Shown: positions 47,105 to 55,936 of the stretch, piece by piece | How positions within the stretch are numbered: position 1 is the first letter of the stretch | How the letters are laid out: every line of letters begins with the position of its first letter | Source: Agrobacterium tumefaciens | Lineage (GTDB): Bacteria > Pseudomonadota > Alphaproteobacteria > Rhizobiales > Rhizobiaceae | DNA length: 64,000 nt | Direction of reading: 5' to 3' | Assembly (NCBI RefSeq): GCF_005221385.1 | Contig: NZ_CP039904.1 | Span: 2,019,501 to 2,083,500 of the forward strand | Notes under the pieces: model-generated | The model's database searches: none | Told to the model about the DNA's origin: nothing | The model's input: the letters and a program-made list of their open reading frames with translations, nothing else | Translations under genes and position numbers: made by a program

Positions 47105-48484
47105 ATGATGGGATGTCAGGCAGCTCCGGCGAAGCTCTTTTATGACTTCTGCATTGATGATCACGTCCCCACCGAGCACCTGTTGCGCGGAATAAACCGA
47201 CATCTCGAACTCGATAGCGTTCGAGAGCAATTGAAGCCTTTCTACAGCAGCACTGGCCGTCCCTCGGTCGATCCCGAATTGATGATGCGGATGCTGATTG
47301 TCGGTTACGCAATGGGGATTCGGTCGGAGCGGCGGCTGTGTGAAGAGGTCCATCTCAACCTCGCCTATCGCTGGTTCTGCCGCCTCGGACTGAACGGCAA
47401 GGTGCCTGATCACTCCAGCTTCTCGAAGAATCGCCATGGCCGGTTCCGGCAGAGCGATATCCTGCGACATATGTTTGAAACGGTAGTGGAGCGATGCCTC
47501 GCGCAAGGATTGGTGGGCGGGGAAGGATTTGCCGTCGATGCCAGCCTTATTGCAGCGGATGCCAACAAGCAGCGTTCGGTACTAGGAGCTGAGTGGGAAG
47601 CAAAGGAAGACGCTGGCCGCTCGGTACAAGAGTATCTGGCTGTTCTCGACGATGCCGCTTTCGGCGCTGCATCGCCAGTGACGCCGAAGTTCGTCTCCCC
47701 GTCTGATCCTGCCGCCCAATGGACCGGAGCTCACAAAGGCCATGCCTTCTTCGCCTACGCCACCAATTATCTGATAGACACCGATCATGGTGTCATTGTC
47801 GATGTTGAGGCGACGCGTGCGATCCGCCAGGCCGAAGTCGGGGCATCCCGCACGATGCTCGAAAGGACCGAGAATCGCTTTGGCTTGAGGCCGGACTATG
47901 TGGCTGCTAACAGTGCTTACGGTTCCGCCGACAACTTTGCATGGCTGGTCAAGGAGAGGAAGATCGCGCCGCACATTCCGGTCTTTGACAAGTCGAACCG
48001 GACAGACGGCACCTTCTCACGTTCGGACTTCACCTGGGAAGCCGAGAACGAGCGATACATTTGTCCGGCCGGGAACGAACTGAAGCAGTTCCACCGCACT
48101 TACGATACGCCAAGATTGGGGATTACGGCCGAAGGAACACGGATTTATCGTGCCAGCAAAAAGGACTGTAATGTCTGTGACCTGAAGCAGCGTTGTTGCC
48201 CTAACACGCCTATGCGCAAGGTGCCGCGCGATCTCAATGAGGATGCGCGCGATGTTGCCAGAGCGATTGCGACCACACCAGAATATGAACTGTCGCGTCA
48301 TCGCCGGAAGAAAGTCGAAATGCTCTTCGCGCATCTCAAACGCATTCTAAGGATGGCGCGTCTTCGACTTCGGGGACCGTGTGGTGCGCGAGACGAATTC
48401 CTGCTTGCGGCAACGGTACAGAACCTGAGGAGACTGGCCAAACTCAGGCCTCAGATACCGCCATGTGGTCCCATTGCCGCCTGA
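47105..48484 (+). CDS. IS1182-family transposase
   Basis: 459 residues. The N-terminal helical region (LLRGINRHLELDSVREQLKP, GRPSVDPELMMRMLIVGYAMG) is the InsH-type domain of IS1182/IS5-like transposases. The DDE catalytic part follows: D in FAVDASLIAAD, D in RPDYVAANSAYGS-type strand region, and the E in RRKKVEMLFAHLKRI. A cysteine cluster (DCNVCDLKQRCCP) is also typical. The frame is uninterrupted, so the element may still be active. GGAGAATT precedes the start. Confidence 0.88.
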   Translation: MMGCQAAPAKLFYDFCIDDHVPTEHLLRGINRHLELDSVREQLKPFYSSTGRPSVDPELMMRMLIVGYAMGIRSERRLCEEVHLNLAYRWFCRLGLNGKVPDHSSFSKNRHGRFRQSDILRHMFETVVERCLAQGLVGGEGFAVDASLIAADANKQRSVLGAEWEAKEDAGRSVQEYLAVLDDAAFGAASPVTPKFVSPSDPAAQWTGAHKGHAFFAYATNYLIDTDHGVIVDVEATRAIRQAEVGASRTMLERTENRFGLRPDYVAANSAYGSADNFAWLVKERKIAPHIPVFDKSNRTDGTFSRSDFTWEAENERYICPAGNELKQFHRTYDTPRLGITAEGTRIYRASKKDCNVCDLKQRCCPNTPMRKVPRDLNEDARDVARAIATTPEYELSRHRRKKVEMLFAHLKRILRMARLRLRGPCGARDEFLLAATVQNLRRLAKLRPQIPPCGPIAA

Positions 48485-48540
48485 GGACGGCATCGACCAG
48501 CACCCTGCGCCGAGGCGCGGGGCACAAAAGCATTGGTACA

Positions 48541-48565
48541 CCGCCCGGAAAAATAAAAAGGGCGG
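48541..48565 (+). terminator. Hairpin after the IS1182-type transposase
   Basis: CCGCCC and GGGCGG form a 6-bp stem around an A-rich loop, 57 bases after the transposase stop and just inside the right inverted repeat. It would stop read-through out of the element. Confidence 0.4.
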
Positions 48566-48799
48566 ATGAGAAGCAAATCCAGAGAGTTTTTCAACGGAAT
48601 CCGCCGGATGCGGCCATTGGTCGCAAAGCGTCACTCGCCAACGCTGAGGATCTAATTTCTCCAAATTAAAGAATAGGCGACAAGGGTGGCAGGATTTGAT
48701 AAAATACAAGTTAGCCGGTTGCGGTTTGACGCGCGGATAACAGGGTCACCGGGCGTTCCTATACTACCAGCCGGATCATGGCGCAGGAGGAGAAGTGCT

Positions 48800-49615
48800 A
48801 TGACGGCGTTCCATGTCATGGCCGGTGCGCGTGGCGAATTTGCGCGCCCGGAGGTCCGTAAGATTGGTATCGCGGATATTGTCGATGCATTGCGGTTGGG
48901 ACTTGCTGACTTCAAAGAGAAGCCGTCCCACTATGTCTTTCTCTGTCTTATGTATCCGATCGCGGGTGTTTTTCTGGTCATGTGGAGTTCCGGCGCTAAT
49001 CTGTTGCCGCTGATTTATCCCTTGATGTCAGGTTTCGCGCTGATTGGTCCGCTCGCGGCCATCGGTCTTTATGAAATCAGTCGACGGCGCGAGCAGGGAA
49101 TGGATAGCTCATGGCGTTATGCGCTGGAGGTTCGTCACTCCCCGGCGATGCCGTCGATCATCGCTGTCGGCCTTATGTTGTTTGCGCTTTTCATCGTCTG
49201 GCTGATTGTTGCGCAAAGCCTCTATACCTCGACTTTCGACGCAACCGGTCCGATCTCGCTCTCGACGTTTCTGTCGGACGTCCTGACGACCCCGCAGGGT
49301 CTCTCCCTCATCATCTGGGGGAACCTCGCTGGTTTCGTTTTCGCCGTCATTGTGCTGGCGACGACGGTGGTGGCGTTCCCGTTGCTCTTGGATCGTGATG
49401 TCGGCGCGGTCGCGGCCGTGGATGCGAGCATACGCGCCACACTTGCCAATCCCGTACCGGTTGCACTTTGGGGATTGATTGTCGCGGCATTGCTCGTCGT
49501 CGGCACCATTCCTGTCTTCGTCGGCCTTGCGGTCATCATGCCGGTGCTCGGACATGCGACCTGGCATCTGTACCGAAAGCTGATCGTTCCTGTTTATCCA
49601 AGCCGTATGCCCTGA
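48800..49615 (+). CDS. DUF2189 integral membrane protein
   Basis: 271 residues from the ATG at 48800, which follows AGGAGGAG; the frame is open further upstream but those codons are not supported. About six membrane segments, with the DUF2189 hallmark ADIVDALRLGLADFKEKPSHYVFLC-like start (split here) and SGFALIGPLAAIGLYEISRRRE. Function unknown. In alphaproteobacteria DUF2189 genes often sit by cytochrome oxidase genes, as here, where a cytochrome c and coxMNOP-like genes follow. Confidence 0.85.
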   Translation: MTAFHVMAGARGEFARPEVRKIGIADIVDALRLGLADFKEKPSHYVFLCLMYPIAGVFLVMWSSGANLLPLIYPLMSGFALIGPLAAIGLYEISRRREQGMDSSWRYALEVRHSPAMPSIIAVGLMLFALFIVWLIVAQSLYTSTFDATGPISLSTFLSDVLTTPQGLSLIIWGNLAGFVFAVIVLATTVVAFPLLLDRDVGAVAAVDASIRATLANPVPVALWGLIVAALLVVGTIPVFVGLAVIMPVLGHATWHLYRKLIVPVYPSRMP

Positions 49616-49717
49616 ATTCATAAAGGAAATCTGCCTGTAGATCATCGTCCCTGCTGTCGCGGCCTGCCTGGTGGCAGCTGTTCCGGCCGGGATGGCGATG
49701 GAGAGCGCGAGGGAGCC

Positions 49718-50104
49718 ATGTCGTATCGTTTTCTTCCGATCTGTCTGCTTTTTGCCATTACCCTTCCGCTTGACGCGCGCGCCCAGGGAGGCGACCCGGC
49801 CGCAGGGGCCATCGTTTTCAAAAAATGCGCCATCTGCCATATAGCCGAAACCGACCAGAACAAGGTCGGCCCATCGCTGAACGGTCTGTTTGGCAGAACG
49901 GCCGGCACACATCCGAACTTCGTCTATTCCCCGGCGATGCAGGAGGCAGGCAAGGCCGGCCTGATATGGAACGAGACGTCGCTTCGCGATTATCTGCCTG
50001 ACCCCAAAGCGAAGGTGAAAGGGACGAAAATGGCCTTTGCCGGGCTGAAAGACGATACCGATATCACCAATCTCATCGCCTATCTGAAGCAATACTCCAA
50101 ATAG
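49718..50104 (+). CDS. Class I c-type cytochrome
   Basis: 128 residues. A signal peptide (ICLLFAITLPLDARA) leads to a single-haem domain with the CAICH binding site near residue 37 and the distal methionine in VKGTKMAFAGL. The PSLNGLFGRTAGT stretch is typical of soluble cytochrome c2/c550. Its place just before the oxidase subunit II gene suggests it is the electron donor of that oxidase; in the bradyrhizobial CoxM the cytochrome c is fused to subunit II, here it is separate. Confidence 0.88.
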   Translation: MSYRFLPICLLFAITLPLDARAQGGDPAAGAIVFKKCAICHIAETDQNKVGPSLNGLFGRTAGTHPNFVYSPAMQEAGKAGLIWNETSLRDYLPDPKAKVKGTKMAFAGLKDDTDITNLIAYLKQYSK

Positions 50105-50150
50105 CAAATTGGAGCGTGGAAATAGTCGTGGCCGGGTCCGGGAGGAGGCA

Positions 50151-50276
50151 ATGGCTGTCGTCGTGGTTCTTGTTCTGCTGGTGGTGGGATCGATCGCGTT
50201 CCATCTGCTCAGCCCGTGGTGGTGGACGCCGATCGCTTCGAACTGGAGCTACATCGACAATACGATCACCATCACC
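50151..50276 (+). pseudogene. coxM: Cytochrome c oxidase subunit II (CoxM-like), 5' fragment
   Basis: The first 42 codons of subunit II, beginning MAVVVVLVLLVVGSIAF after a GGGAGGAGG ribosome binding site. They contain the first membrane helix and end at DNTITIT, where an IS3-family element has entered. The frame then runs into the element and stops at 50339. Joining this to 51564 onward restores an uninterrupted protein, so the break is due only to the insertion. Confidence 0.88.
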
Positions 50277-50360
50277 AGAGCTGGCTCGGGAAATTTGAAC
50301 AGCGGGGATAAGTGGAATTTCTGCCTGACTTCGGCTTAGATGCCGTGAACAGGAGATACC

Positions 50361-50672
50361 ATGACGAGACGACCGCGCCGGAACCACAGCCCGGCTTTCA
50401 AGGCAAAGGTGGCGCTTGCCGCTATTCGAGGCGAACAGACGCTGGTGGAGTTGTCCCAGCAGTTTGACGTGCACGCCAACCAGATCAAACAGTGGAAAGA
50501 CCAGCTCCTTGAGGGGGCGACAGGCGTTTTCGGTGATGAAGCGAAGGCGGAACCGGCGGGTCCAACCGTCGATGTCAAAACACTGCACGCCAAGATCGGC
50601 GAACTGACACTGGAGAACGATTTTTTATCCGGTGCGCTCGGCAAGGCGGGATTGCTGGGCGGAAAGAAATGA
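50361..50672 (+). CDS. IS3-family OrfA (helix-turn-helix protein)
   Basis: 103 residues. The N-terminal helix-turn-helix (HSPAFKAKVALAAIRGEQTL, DVHANQIKQWK) binds the element ends, and the C-terminal part is a leucine-zipper-like helix (LTLENDFLSGALG). It overlaps orfB by four bases (ATGA), the point where IS3 elements shift frame to make the OrfAB transposase. A homologous fragment is found at 31840-31970. Confidence 0.9.
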   Translation: MTRRPRRNHSPAFKAKVALAAIRGEQTLVELSQQFDVHANQIKQWKDQLLEGATGVFGDEAKAEPAGPTVDVKTLHAKIGELTLENDFLSGALGKAGLLGGKK

Positions 50673-51499
50673 TCGACCGCCAGCATAAGCTATCCGTCGT
50701 GCGCCAAGCGAAGCTTCTCGGCTTCAGCCGTGGCAGTGTCTATTATCTGCCTCGTCCGGTGTCTGAGGGCGATCTGGCTCTGATGCGCCGGATCGACGAA
50801 CTGCATATTGACTACCCCTTTGCCGGAAGTCGGATGTTGCAAGGGCTACTGAGGGGAGAAGGGCTGGAGGCTGGGCGGCGGCACGTCGCCACGCTGATGA
50901 AGAAGATGGGCATCGAGGCGATCTACCGTCGCCCGAACACGTCGAAACCGGCACCTGGGCACAAAATCTATCCCTACCTCCTGCGCAAGCTGGCGGTTAC
51001 AAGGCCCAACCAGGTCTGGGCGATGGACCTGACCTATGTTCCGATGGCTCGCGGATTCGTCTATCTCTGCGCCGTTGTGGACTGGTTCAGTCGGAGGGTT
51101 CTGTCGTGGCGGCTGTCGATCACGATGGAGGCAGCCTTCTGCATCGAAGCAGTCGAGGAAGCGCTGGCCCGTTATGGCAGACCCGACATATTCAATACGG
51201 ACCAGGGATCGCAGTTCACCTCGGTGGACTTCACGGCGGTGCTGAAGAAGGCGGAAATCGCCATCTCAATGGATGGCAAGGGTGCGTGGCGGGACAACGT
51301 GTTCGTCGAGCGGCTCTGGCGTTCGATCAAATACGAGGAAGTCTACCTCCATGCCTATAAAACAGTGTCCGAGGCCCGCGCTGGCATCGGCCGCTATCTG
51401 ACCTTTTACAATAGCCGACGCCCACATTCATCCCTTGACCGGCAGACGCCGGATCAGGCCTACTTCAACGCGCTGGCACCAATGATGGTGGCAGCATAA
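50669..51499 (+). CDS. IS3-family OrfB (DDE integrase-type transposase)
   Basis: 276 residues. The N-terminal HTH_21-like part (LLGFSRGSVYYLPRP, ELHIDYPFAGSRM) is followed by the rve integrase core. The catalytic residues are visible as D in WAMDLTYVPM, D in FNTDQGSQFTS and E in DNVFVERLWRSIKYEEVYL. The end FYNSRRPHSSLDRQTPDQAY is standard. The frame is intact. Confidence 0.92.
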   Translation: MIDRQHKLSVVRQAKLLGFSRGSVYYLPRPVSEGDLALMRRIDELHIDYPFAGSRMLQGLLRGEGLEAGRRHVATLMKKMGIEAIYRRPNTSKPAPGHKIYPYLLRKLAVTRPNQVWAMDLTYVPMARGFVYLCAVVDWFSRRVLSWRLSITMEAAFCIEAVEEALARYGRPDIFNTDQGSQFTSVDFTAVLKKAEIAISMDGKGAWRDNVFVERLWRSIKYEEVYLHAYKTVSEARAGIGRYLTFYNSRRPHSSLDRQTPDQAYFNALAPMMVAA

Positions 51500-51560
51500 T
51501 CGAGGCGGAAATCCACTTAACAAAAAGCCCGAAACTGTTCAGACAAACCGAGCCACCTCT

Positions 51561-52238
51561 ACCTTCTGGATCACCGGTTTTGTGTTCGCAGCCGTCGTGT
51601 TGTTCATAGCCTATTGCGTTCTCCGCTTCCGGCACCGGGCCGGAAATCAGGCGGCGTACCAGCCCGAAAACAAGCGGCTGGAATGGTGGCTGGCGGGGGG
51701 AACCGGCATCGGGGTGGCCGCAATGCTGCTGCCGGGCCTCTTCGTCTGGAAACAGTTCGTCACGGTCCCTGATGGCGCCGCCGAGGTCGAAGTCTTTGCC
51801 CAGCAATGGCAATGGAGTTTCCGGCTGCCCGGAGCGGACGGACGGCTGGGGCGGGTAAACACGCGCGATGTCACAGCCGACAATCCGCTCGGCCTCAACA
51901 GGCAGGATCCCGCCGGAATGGACGATGTCATCGTTGAAGGCGGCGAGTTGCATTTGCCCGCCGACAGGCCGGTCAAGATGCTGCTGCGTTCGATCGACGT
52001 CGTGCATGATTTCTACGTGCCGGAATTCCGGGCCAAGATGGACATGATCCCCGGTACGGTCACCTATTACTGGTTTACGCCGACACGGACGGGAACCTTC
52101 GAGGTTCTCTGCGCGGAACTGTGCGGCGTCGGCCATCCGCAGATGCGCGGCACCGTCGTCGTCGATAGCGAGACCGATTATCAGGCCTGGCTGCAACAGC
52201 AGCCGACCTTCGCAAAATCGGTGGCGTCGGCGGAGTGA
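51561..52238 (+). pseudogene. coxM: Cytochrome c oxidase subunit II (CoxM-like), 3' fragment
   Basis: The remainder of subunit II after the IS3 insertion. It begins TFWITGFVFAAVVLF (second membrane helix) and continues with the periplasmic cupredoxin domain. The CuA ligands are intact: H in DVVHDFYVPEFRAKMDMIPG, then CAELCGVGHPQMRG (C-x3-C-x3-H-x2-M). An ATG at 51582 could allow partial translation, but the first helix would be missing. No cytochrome c domain is fused at the C-terminus. Confidence 0.88.
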
Positions 52239-52281
52239 TCGGCGGTGAGGTCGACGTCACCGGAGGAAACAGGGAGGATGC

Positions 52282-54060
52282 ATGGTCGAGATTGGATCCG
52301 GCGCGGGAGAGGTCATCCAACCCGCTGAAGTCGAGGATGTGGAGCTTTGTCATCCGAGAAGCTGGTGGACGAAATATGTCTTCAGCCAGGATGCCAAGAT
52401 CATCGCCATTCAGTATTTCCTGACCGCCGTATCGATCGGCATGGTGGCGCTGGTGCTGTCCTGGCTGATGCGCCTGCAACTCGGCTTTCCCGGTTACTTC
52501 TCCTTCATCGACGCCGAACATTATTATCAGTTCATCACCATGCACGGCATGATCATGGTGATCTACCTTCTGACGGCGCTGTTCCTTGGCGGTTTCGGCA
52601 ACTATCTCATCCCGCTGATGCTCGGGGCCCGCGATATGGTGTTCCCCTATGCGAACATGTTGAGCTACTGGCTCTATTTCTGCGCGGTCCTCGTGCTGGT
52701 CGCCGGCTTCTTTGCGCCGGGCGGGCCGACAGGCGCGGGCTGGACGCTCTATCCGCCGCAGGCTCTGCTGTCGGGAACGCCAGGCGGGCGCGACTGGGGT
52801 ATCATCCTGATGCTGTCTTCGCTGATCCTGTTCATCATCGGCTTCACGCTCGGCGGGCTGAATTATGTCGTCACCGTGCTGCAGGGGCGCACGCGCGGCA
52901 TGACGCTGATGCGCATGCCTCTGACGATATGGGGCATATTCACGGCAACCGTCATGGCGCTGCTCGCCTTTCCGGCGCTCTTCGTTGCCGCCGTCATGAT
53001 GTTGTTCGACCGGCTGCTCGGCACGAGTTTCTTCATGCCCGCCATCGTCGAGATGGGCGAACAGTCAAAGCAGGGGGGCGGCAGTCCCATCCTGTTCCAG
53101 CATCTGTTCTGGTTCTTCGGCCATCCGGAAGTCTATATCGTCGCACTTCCCGCCTTCGGCATAGTTTCGGACCTGATCAGCACCCATGCCCGCAAGAACA
53201 TCTTCGGTTACCGGATGATGGTCTGGGCGATCGTTATCATCGCGGCGCTCAGCTTCGTCGTCTGGGCGCATCATATGTATGTCAGCGGCATGAACCCGAA
53301 TTTCGGGTTCTTTTTCGCCACCACGACGCTGATCATCGCCGTGCCGACGGCGATCAAGGTCTATAATTGGGTGCTGACGCTCTGGCGCGGCGATATCCAT
53401 TTGAATTTGCCGATGCTGTTTGCGCTCGCCTTCATCGTCACATTCCTCAATGGCGGATTGACGGGTCTCTTCCTCGGCAATGTCGTCGTTGATGTGCCGC
53501 TTTCCGATACGATGTTCGTCGTCGCCCATTTCCATATGGTCATGGGGGTTGCACCCATCATGGTGATCTTCGGCGCGATCCACCATTGGTATCCGAAAGT
53601 CACCGGTCGCATGCTCAATGCGGCGATGGGGCATATCCACTTCTGGATTACCTTTCTCGGCGCCTATGCCATCTTTTTCCCGATGCATTATCTCGGCCTG
53701 ATGGGCGTGCCGCGCCGTTATTACGAACTGGGCGAAACCGCATTCATTCCACCATCGGCACATACGCTGAACATGTTCATCACCGTCGCGGCGCTGATCG
53801 TCGGTGCGGCGCAGCTGCTGTTCCTGTTCAATCTCGCCTGGAGCCTTCGCTGGGGCAAACCGGCGGGCGGTAATCCGTGGCGGGCAACGACACTGGAATG
53901 GCAGACGCCGCAAACGCCGCCGGTTCACGGAAACTGGGGCAGGGAACTGCCGGTCGTCTATCGCTGGCCCTATGATTACAGCGTGCCCGGAGCGGCGCAG
54001 GATTTCCTGCCGCAAAACCAGCCGGCTCCGGCCGGGCCGTCCGAGAGGGCGTTGTCATGA
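52282..54060 (+). CDS. coxN: Cytochrome c oxidase subunit I (CoxN-like)
   Basis: 592 residues, about twelve membrane helices. Haem and CuB ligands are visible: H in FITMHGMIM, HPEVYI (CuB His and cross-linked Tyr), HH in VVWAHHMYVSG, and H-x-H in VAHFHMVMG. FGHPEVY and the GARDM...NMLSYW and TAIKVYNW positions fit an A1-type oxidase with D and K proton channels. It would be the catalytic core using the (now broken) CoxM. Its stop overlaps the next ATG by four bases. Gene names follow the Bradyrhizobium coxMNOP order. Confidence 0.9.
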   Translation: MVEIGSGAGEVIQPAEVEDVELCHPRSWWTKYVFSQDAKIIAIQYFLTAVSIGMVALVLSWLMRLQLGFPGYFSFIDAEHYYQFITMHGMIMVIYLLTALFLGGFGNYLIPLMLGARDMVFPYANMLSYWLYFCAVLVLVAGFFAPGGPTGAGWTLYPPQALLSGTPGGRDWGIILMLSSLILFIIGFTLGGLNYVVTVLQGRTRGMTLMRMPLTIWGIFTATVMALLAFPALFVAAVMMLFDRLLGTSFFMPAIVEMGEQSKQGGGSPILFQHLFWFFGHPEVYIVALPAFGIVSDLISTHARKNIFGYRMMVWAIVIIAALSFVVWAHHMYVSGMNPNFGFFFATTTLIIAVPTAIKVYNWVLTLWRGDIHLNLPMLFALAFIVTFLNGGLTGLFLGNVVVDVPLSDTMFVVAHFHMVMGVAPIMVIFGAIHHWYPKVTGRMLNAAMGHIHFWITFLGAYAIFFPMHYLGLMGVPRRYYELGETAFIPPSAHTLNMFITVAALIVGAAQLLFLFNLAWSLRWGKPAGGNPWRATTLEWQTPQTPPVHGNWGRELPVVYRWPYDYSVPGAAQDFLPQNQPAPAGPSERALS

Positions 54061-54758
54061 GCGCCATTCTCATTTTCATGGCTGGTATCGCCGGTATCAT
54101 CGGCTGGTGGATGGCAAGCCAGCGGCTCACCTCGAAGCCCTGGCTGGAACAGGGTCTGGCAGGCGATGCGCCGGGGATGCGGGGATCATCGGAAACAATC
54201 GCGAAACTCGGGCTCGGAATTTTTCTTGCCGTCGTCGGCGCATTGTTCACATTGCTCATCAGCGCCTATCTCGGTCGCATGAGCGGCGCCGACTGGTGGG
54301 GTATTCCCATGCCTCGGCTGTTATGGGTGAACACTGCGGCCCTTGCCGCCAGCAGCGTCGCGCTGCAATGGGCGAAAACCGAAGCCCAGAGGGACCGCCG
54401 CGACATGCTGAACACGGCGCTTGCGGCGGCTTTCGTCATGGCTGTCCTCTTCGTTGCCGGGCAGGTTCTGGCGTGGAGGCAGCTGGCGTCTGCGGGTTAT
54501 GTGCTGGCGGATAACCCCTCGAACAGCTTTTTCTACATGATATCAGGATTGCATGGCCTGCATATATTGGGCGGGCTTCTCGTGCTTGGACGCACCACAA
54601 TCCGCGCCCGGATCGGCCCTGTAGTGAGAATTCGTCTGAGCGTGGGTCTCTGCGCCATCTATTGGCACTTCATGTTTGTCGTCTGGCTCGTCCTTTTTGC
54701 GCTGTTTGCCGGCTGGGCCAACAGTTTCGTCGATCTCTGCCGTCAACTGGTCAGCTGA
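54057..54758 (+). CDS. coxO: Cytochrome c oxidase subunit III, first copy (CoxO-like)
   Basis: 233 residues with about six to seven membrane segments. The end shows the subunit III pattern NSFFYMISGLHGLHILGGL and LCAIYWHFMFVVWLVLF. It overlaps coxN by four bases. The coxMNOP locus is known for two subunit III genes, and this is the first. Compared with ordinary subunit III it has an N-terminal extension with a single helix. Confidence 0.84.
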   Translation: MSAILIFMAGIAGIIGWWMASQRLTSKPWLEQGLAGDAPGMRGSSETIAKLGLGIFLAVVGALFTLLISAYLGRMSGADWWGIPMPRLLWVNTAALAASSVALQWAKTEAQRDRRDMLNTALAAAFVMAVLFVAGQVLAWRQLASAGYVLADNPSNSFFYMISGLHGLHILGGLLVLGRTTIRARIGPVVRIRLSVGLCAIYWHFMFVVWLVLFALFAGWANSFVDLCRQLVS

Positions 54759-54767
54759 GGAGGTTCG

Positions 54768-55493
54768 ATGATGACCACATCCATGGAAAGACCGGCACAT
54801 GATCCCCACCGCCAGGTGACGGGACTGCGCGGCGTTGCCGCCGATCTCTCATCGGACCAGCGGGCGTTCAAAAACGTCTCGTGGGGCAAGGCGATGATGT
54901 GGATATTCCTCCTGAGCGACACCTTCATTTTCGGCTGTTTTCTCGTGGCCTATATGACGGCGCGGATGTCGACCACCGTGGCCTGGCCCAATCCGAGCGA
55001 GGTTTTCGCCCTGACGATCGCGGGCAAGGACGTACCGCTGATCCTGATCGCCATCATGACCTTCGTTCTCATCAGCAGCAGCGGCACGATGGCCATGGCC
55101 GTCAATTTCGGATGTCGCCGCGATCGCTGCAAAACCGCCGCGCTGATGGTTGCGACGGCGGCGCTGGGCGCGACATTCGTGGCAATGCAGGTATTCGAAT
55201 GGACCAAACTGATCCGGGAAGGGGTTCGCCCGTGGGAAAACCCGTTCGGTGCCGCGCAATTCGGCTCGTCGTTCTTCATGATCACGGGCTTTCACGGCAC
55301 CCACGTCTCGATCGGCGTGCTGTTCCTTCTCATCATGGCGCGCAAGGTATGGCGGGGGGACTTCGATCAGGAAAGGCGAGGATTTTTCACCAGCCGCAAG
55401 GGCCAATACGAGATCGTCGAGATAACCGGGCTTTACTGGCACTTCGTGGATCTGGTCTGGGTATTCATTTTTGCATTCTTCTATCTGTGGTGA
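54768..55493 (+). CDS. coxP: Cytochrome c oxidase subunit III, second copy (CoxP-like)
   Basis: 241 residues with five to six membrane helices. FLLSDTFIFGCFLVAYM at the N-terminus, QVFEWTKLIREG, FFMITGFHGTHVSIGV and GLYWHFVDLVWVFIFAFFYLW are canonical subunit III stretches. It starts nine bases after the first copy, with AGGAGG upstream. Both copies are intact, so only subunit II is damaged in this oxidase locus. Confidence 0.88.
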   Translation: MMTTSMERPAHDPHRQVTGLRGVAADLSSDQRAFKNVSWGKAMMWIFLLSDTFIFGCFLVAYMTARMSTTVAWPNPSEVFALTIAGKDVPLILIAIMTFVLISSSGTMAMAVNFGCRRDRCKTAALMVATAALGATFVAMQVFEWTKLIREGVRPWENPFGAAQFGSSFFMITGFHGTHVSIGVLFLLIMARKVWRGDFDQERRGFFTSRKGQYEIVEITGLYWHFVDLVWVFIFAFFYLW

Positions 55494-55520
55494 GGCTTCT
55501 ATCCGCGTGAGGATGAGATC

Positions 55521-55853
55521 ATGGGACAAGAGCAGGCGCATTCGGGACAACAGCATTCGATAAGACTTTATCTGGTGGTCTGGGGGCTGCTTTTTGTCCT
55601 CAGCAGCTTCTCTTACCTCATCGACTACCTTGGCATCCAGAGTTATGCCAGATGGGCTCTGATCCTTCTGTTCATGGCCCTGAAGGCGGGGCTGATAGTT
55701 GCGGTTTTCATGCACATGGCGTGGGAAAGGCTGGCCTTGATTTACGCCATCCTCCTTCCTCCGGTCATCGTGCTTGTCTTTACCGCTTTGATGGTCTCGG
55801 AATCCCAGTACACGGTGTTTAACCGACTGGCGTTCTTGGGCGGCGGCCCGTAG
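55521..55853 (+). CDS. Cytochrome c oxidase subunit IV (prokaryotic type)
   Basis: 110 residues with three membrane helices (YLVVWGLLFVLSSFSYLIDY, WALILLFMALKAGLIVAVFMH, LALIYAILLPPVIVLVFTALM). The MALKAGLIVAVFMHM stretch is the hallmark of small subunit IV/CyoD-like proteins of haem-copper oxidases. It is the last gene of the oxidase run, 27 bases after subunit III. Confidence 0.84.
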   Translation: MGQEQAHSGQQHSIRLYLVVWGLLFVLSSFSYLIDYLGIQSYARWALILLFMALKAGLIVAVFMHMAWERLALIYAILLPPVIVLVFTALMVSESQYTVFNRLAFLGGGP

Positions 55854-55936
55854 GATCAGGCTGTTTCCTCTGGTACGCCGTTTTCATTGTCGGCCAATGG
55901 CCTGATGCGCAAGAAAGCGTTGCCTGTCCGCCAAAC

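Larger units (their letters stand above)
47020..48595 (+). mobile_element. IS1182-type insertion sequence
   Basis: One transposase gene fills most of the element. The right end carries GAGTTTTTCAAC (48584-48595). A weaker inverted match (GTGGAAACTCTTTG) lies near 47033 on the left. A perfect inverted copy of the right-end core (GTTGAAAAACTC) also occurs at 46595-46606, so the left boundary could be further out. Target duplication was not found. Confidence 0.65.
50277..51560 (+). mobile_element. IS3-family insertion sequence inside coxM
   Basis: A complete 1284-bp element. The ends are AGAGCTGGCTCGG (50277-50289) and CCGAGCCACCTCT (51548-51560), inverted repeats with one mismatch. They are flanked by a 3-bp direct repeat ACC (50274-50276 and 51561-51563), the expected target duplication. 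It carries orfA and orfB in the same direction as the host gene. The clean ends and exact target repeat point to a recent insertion. Confidence 0.92.
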
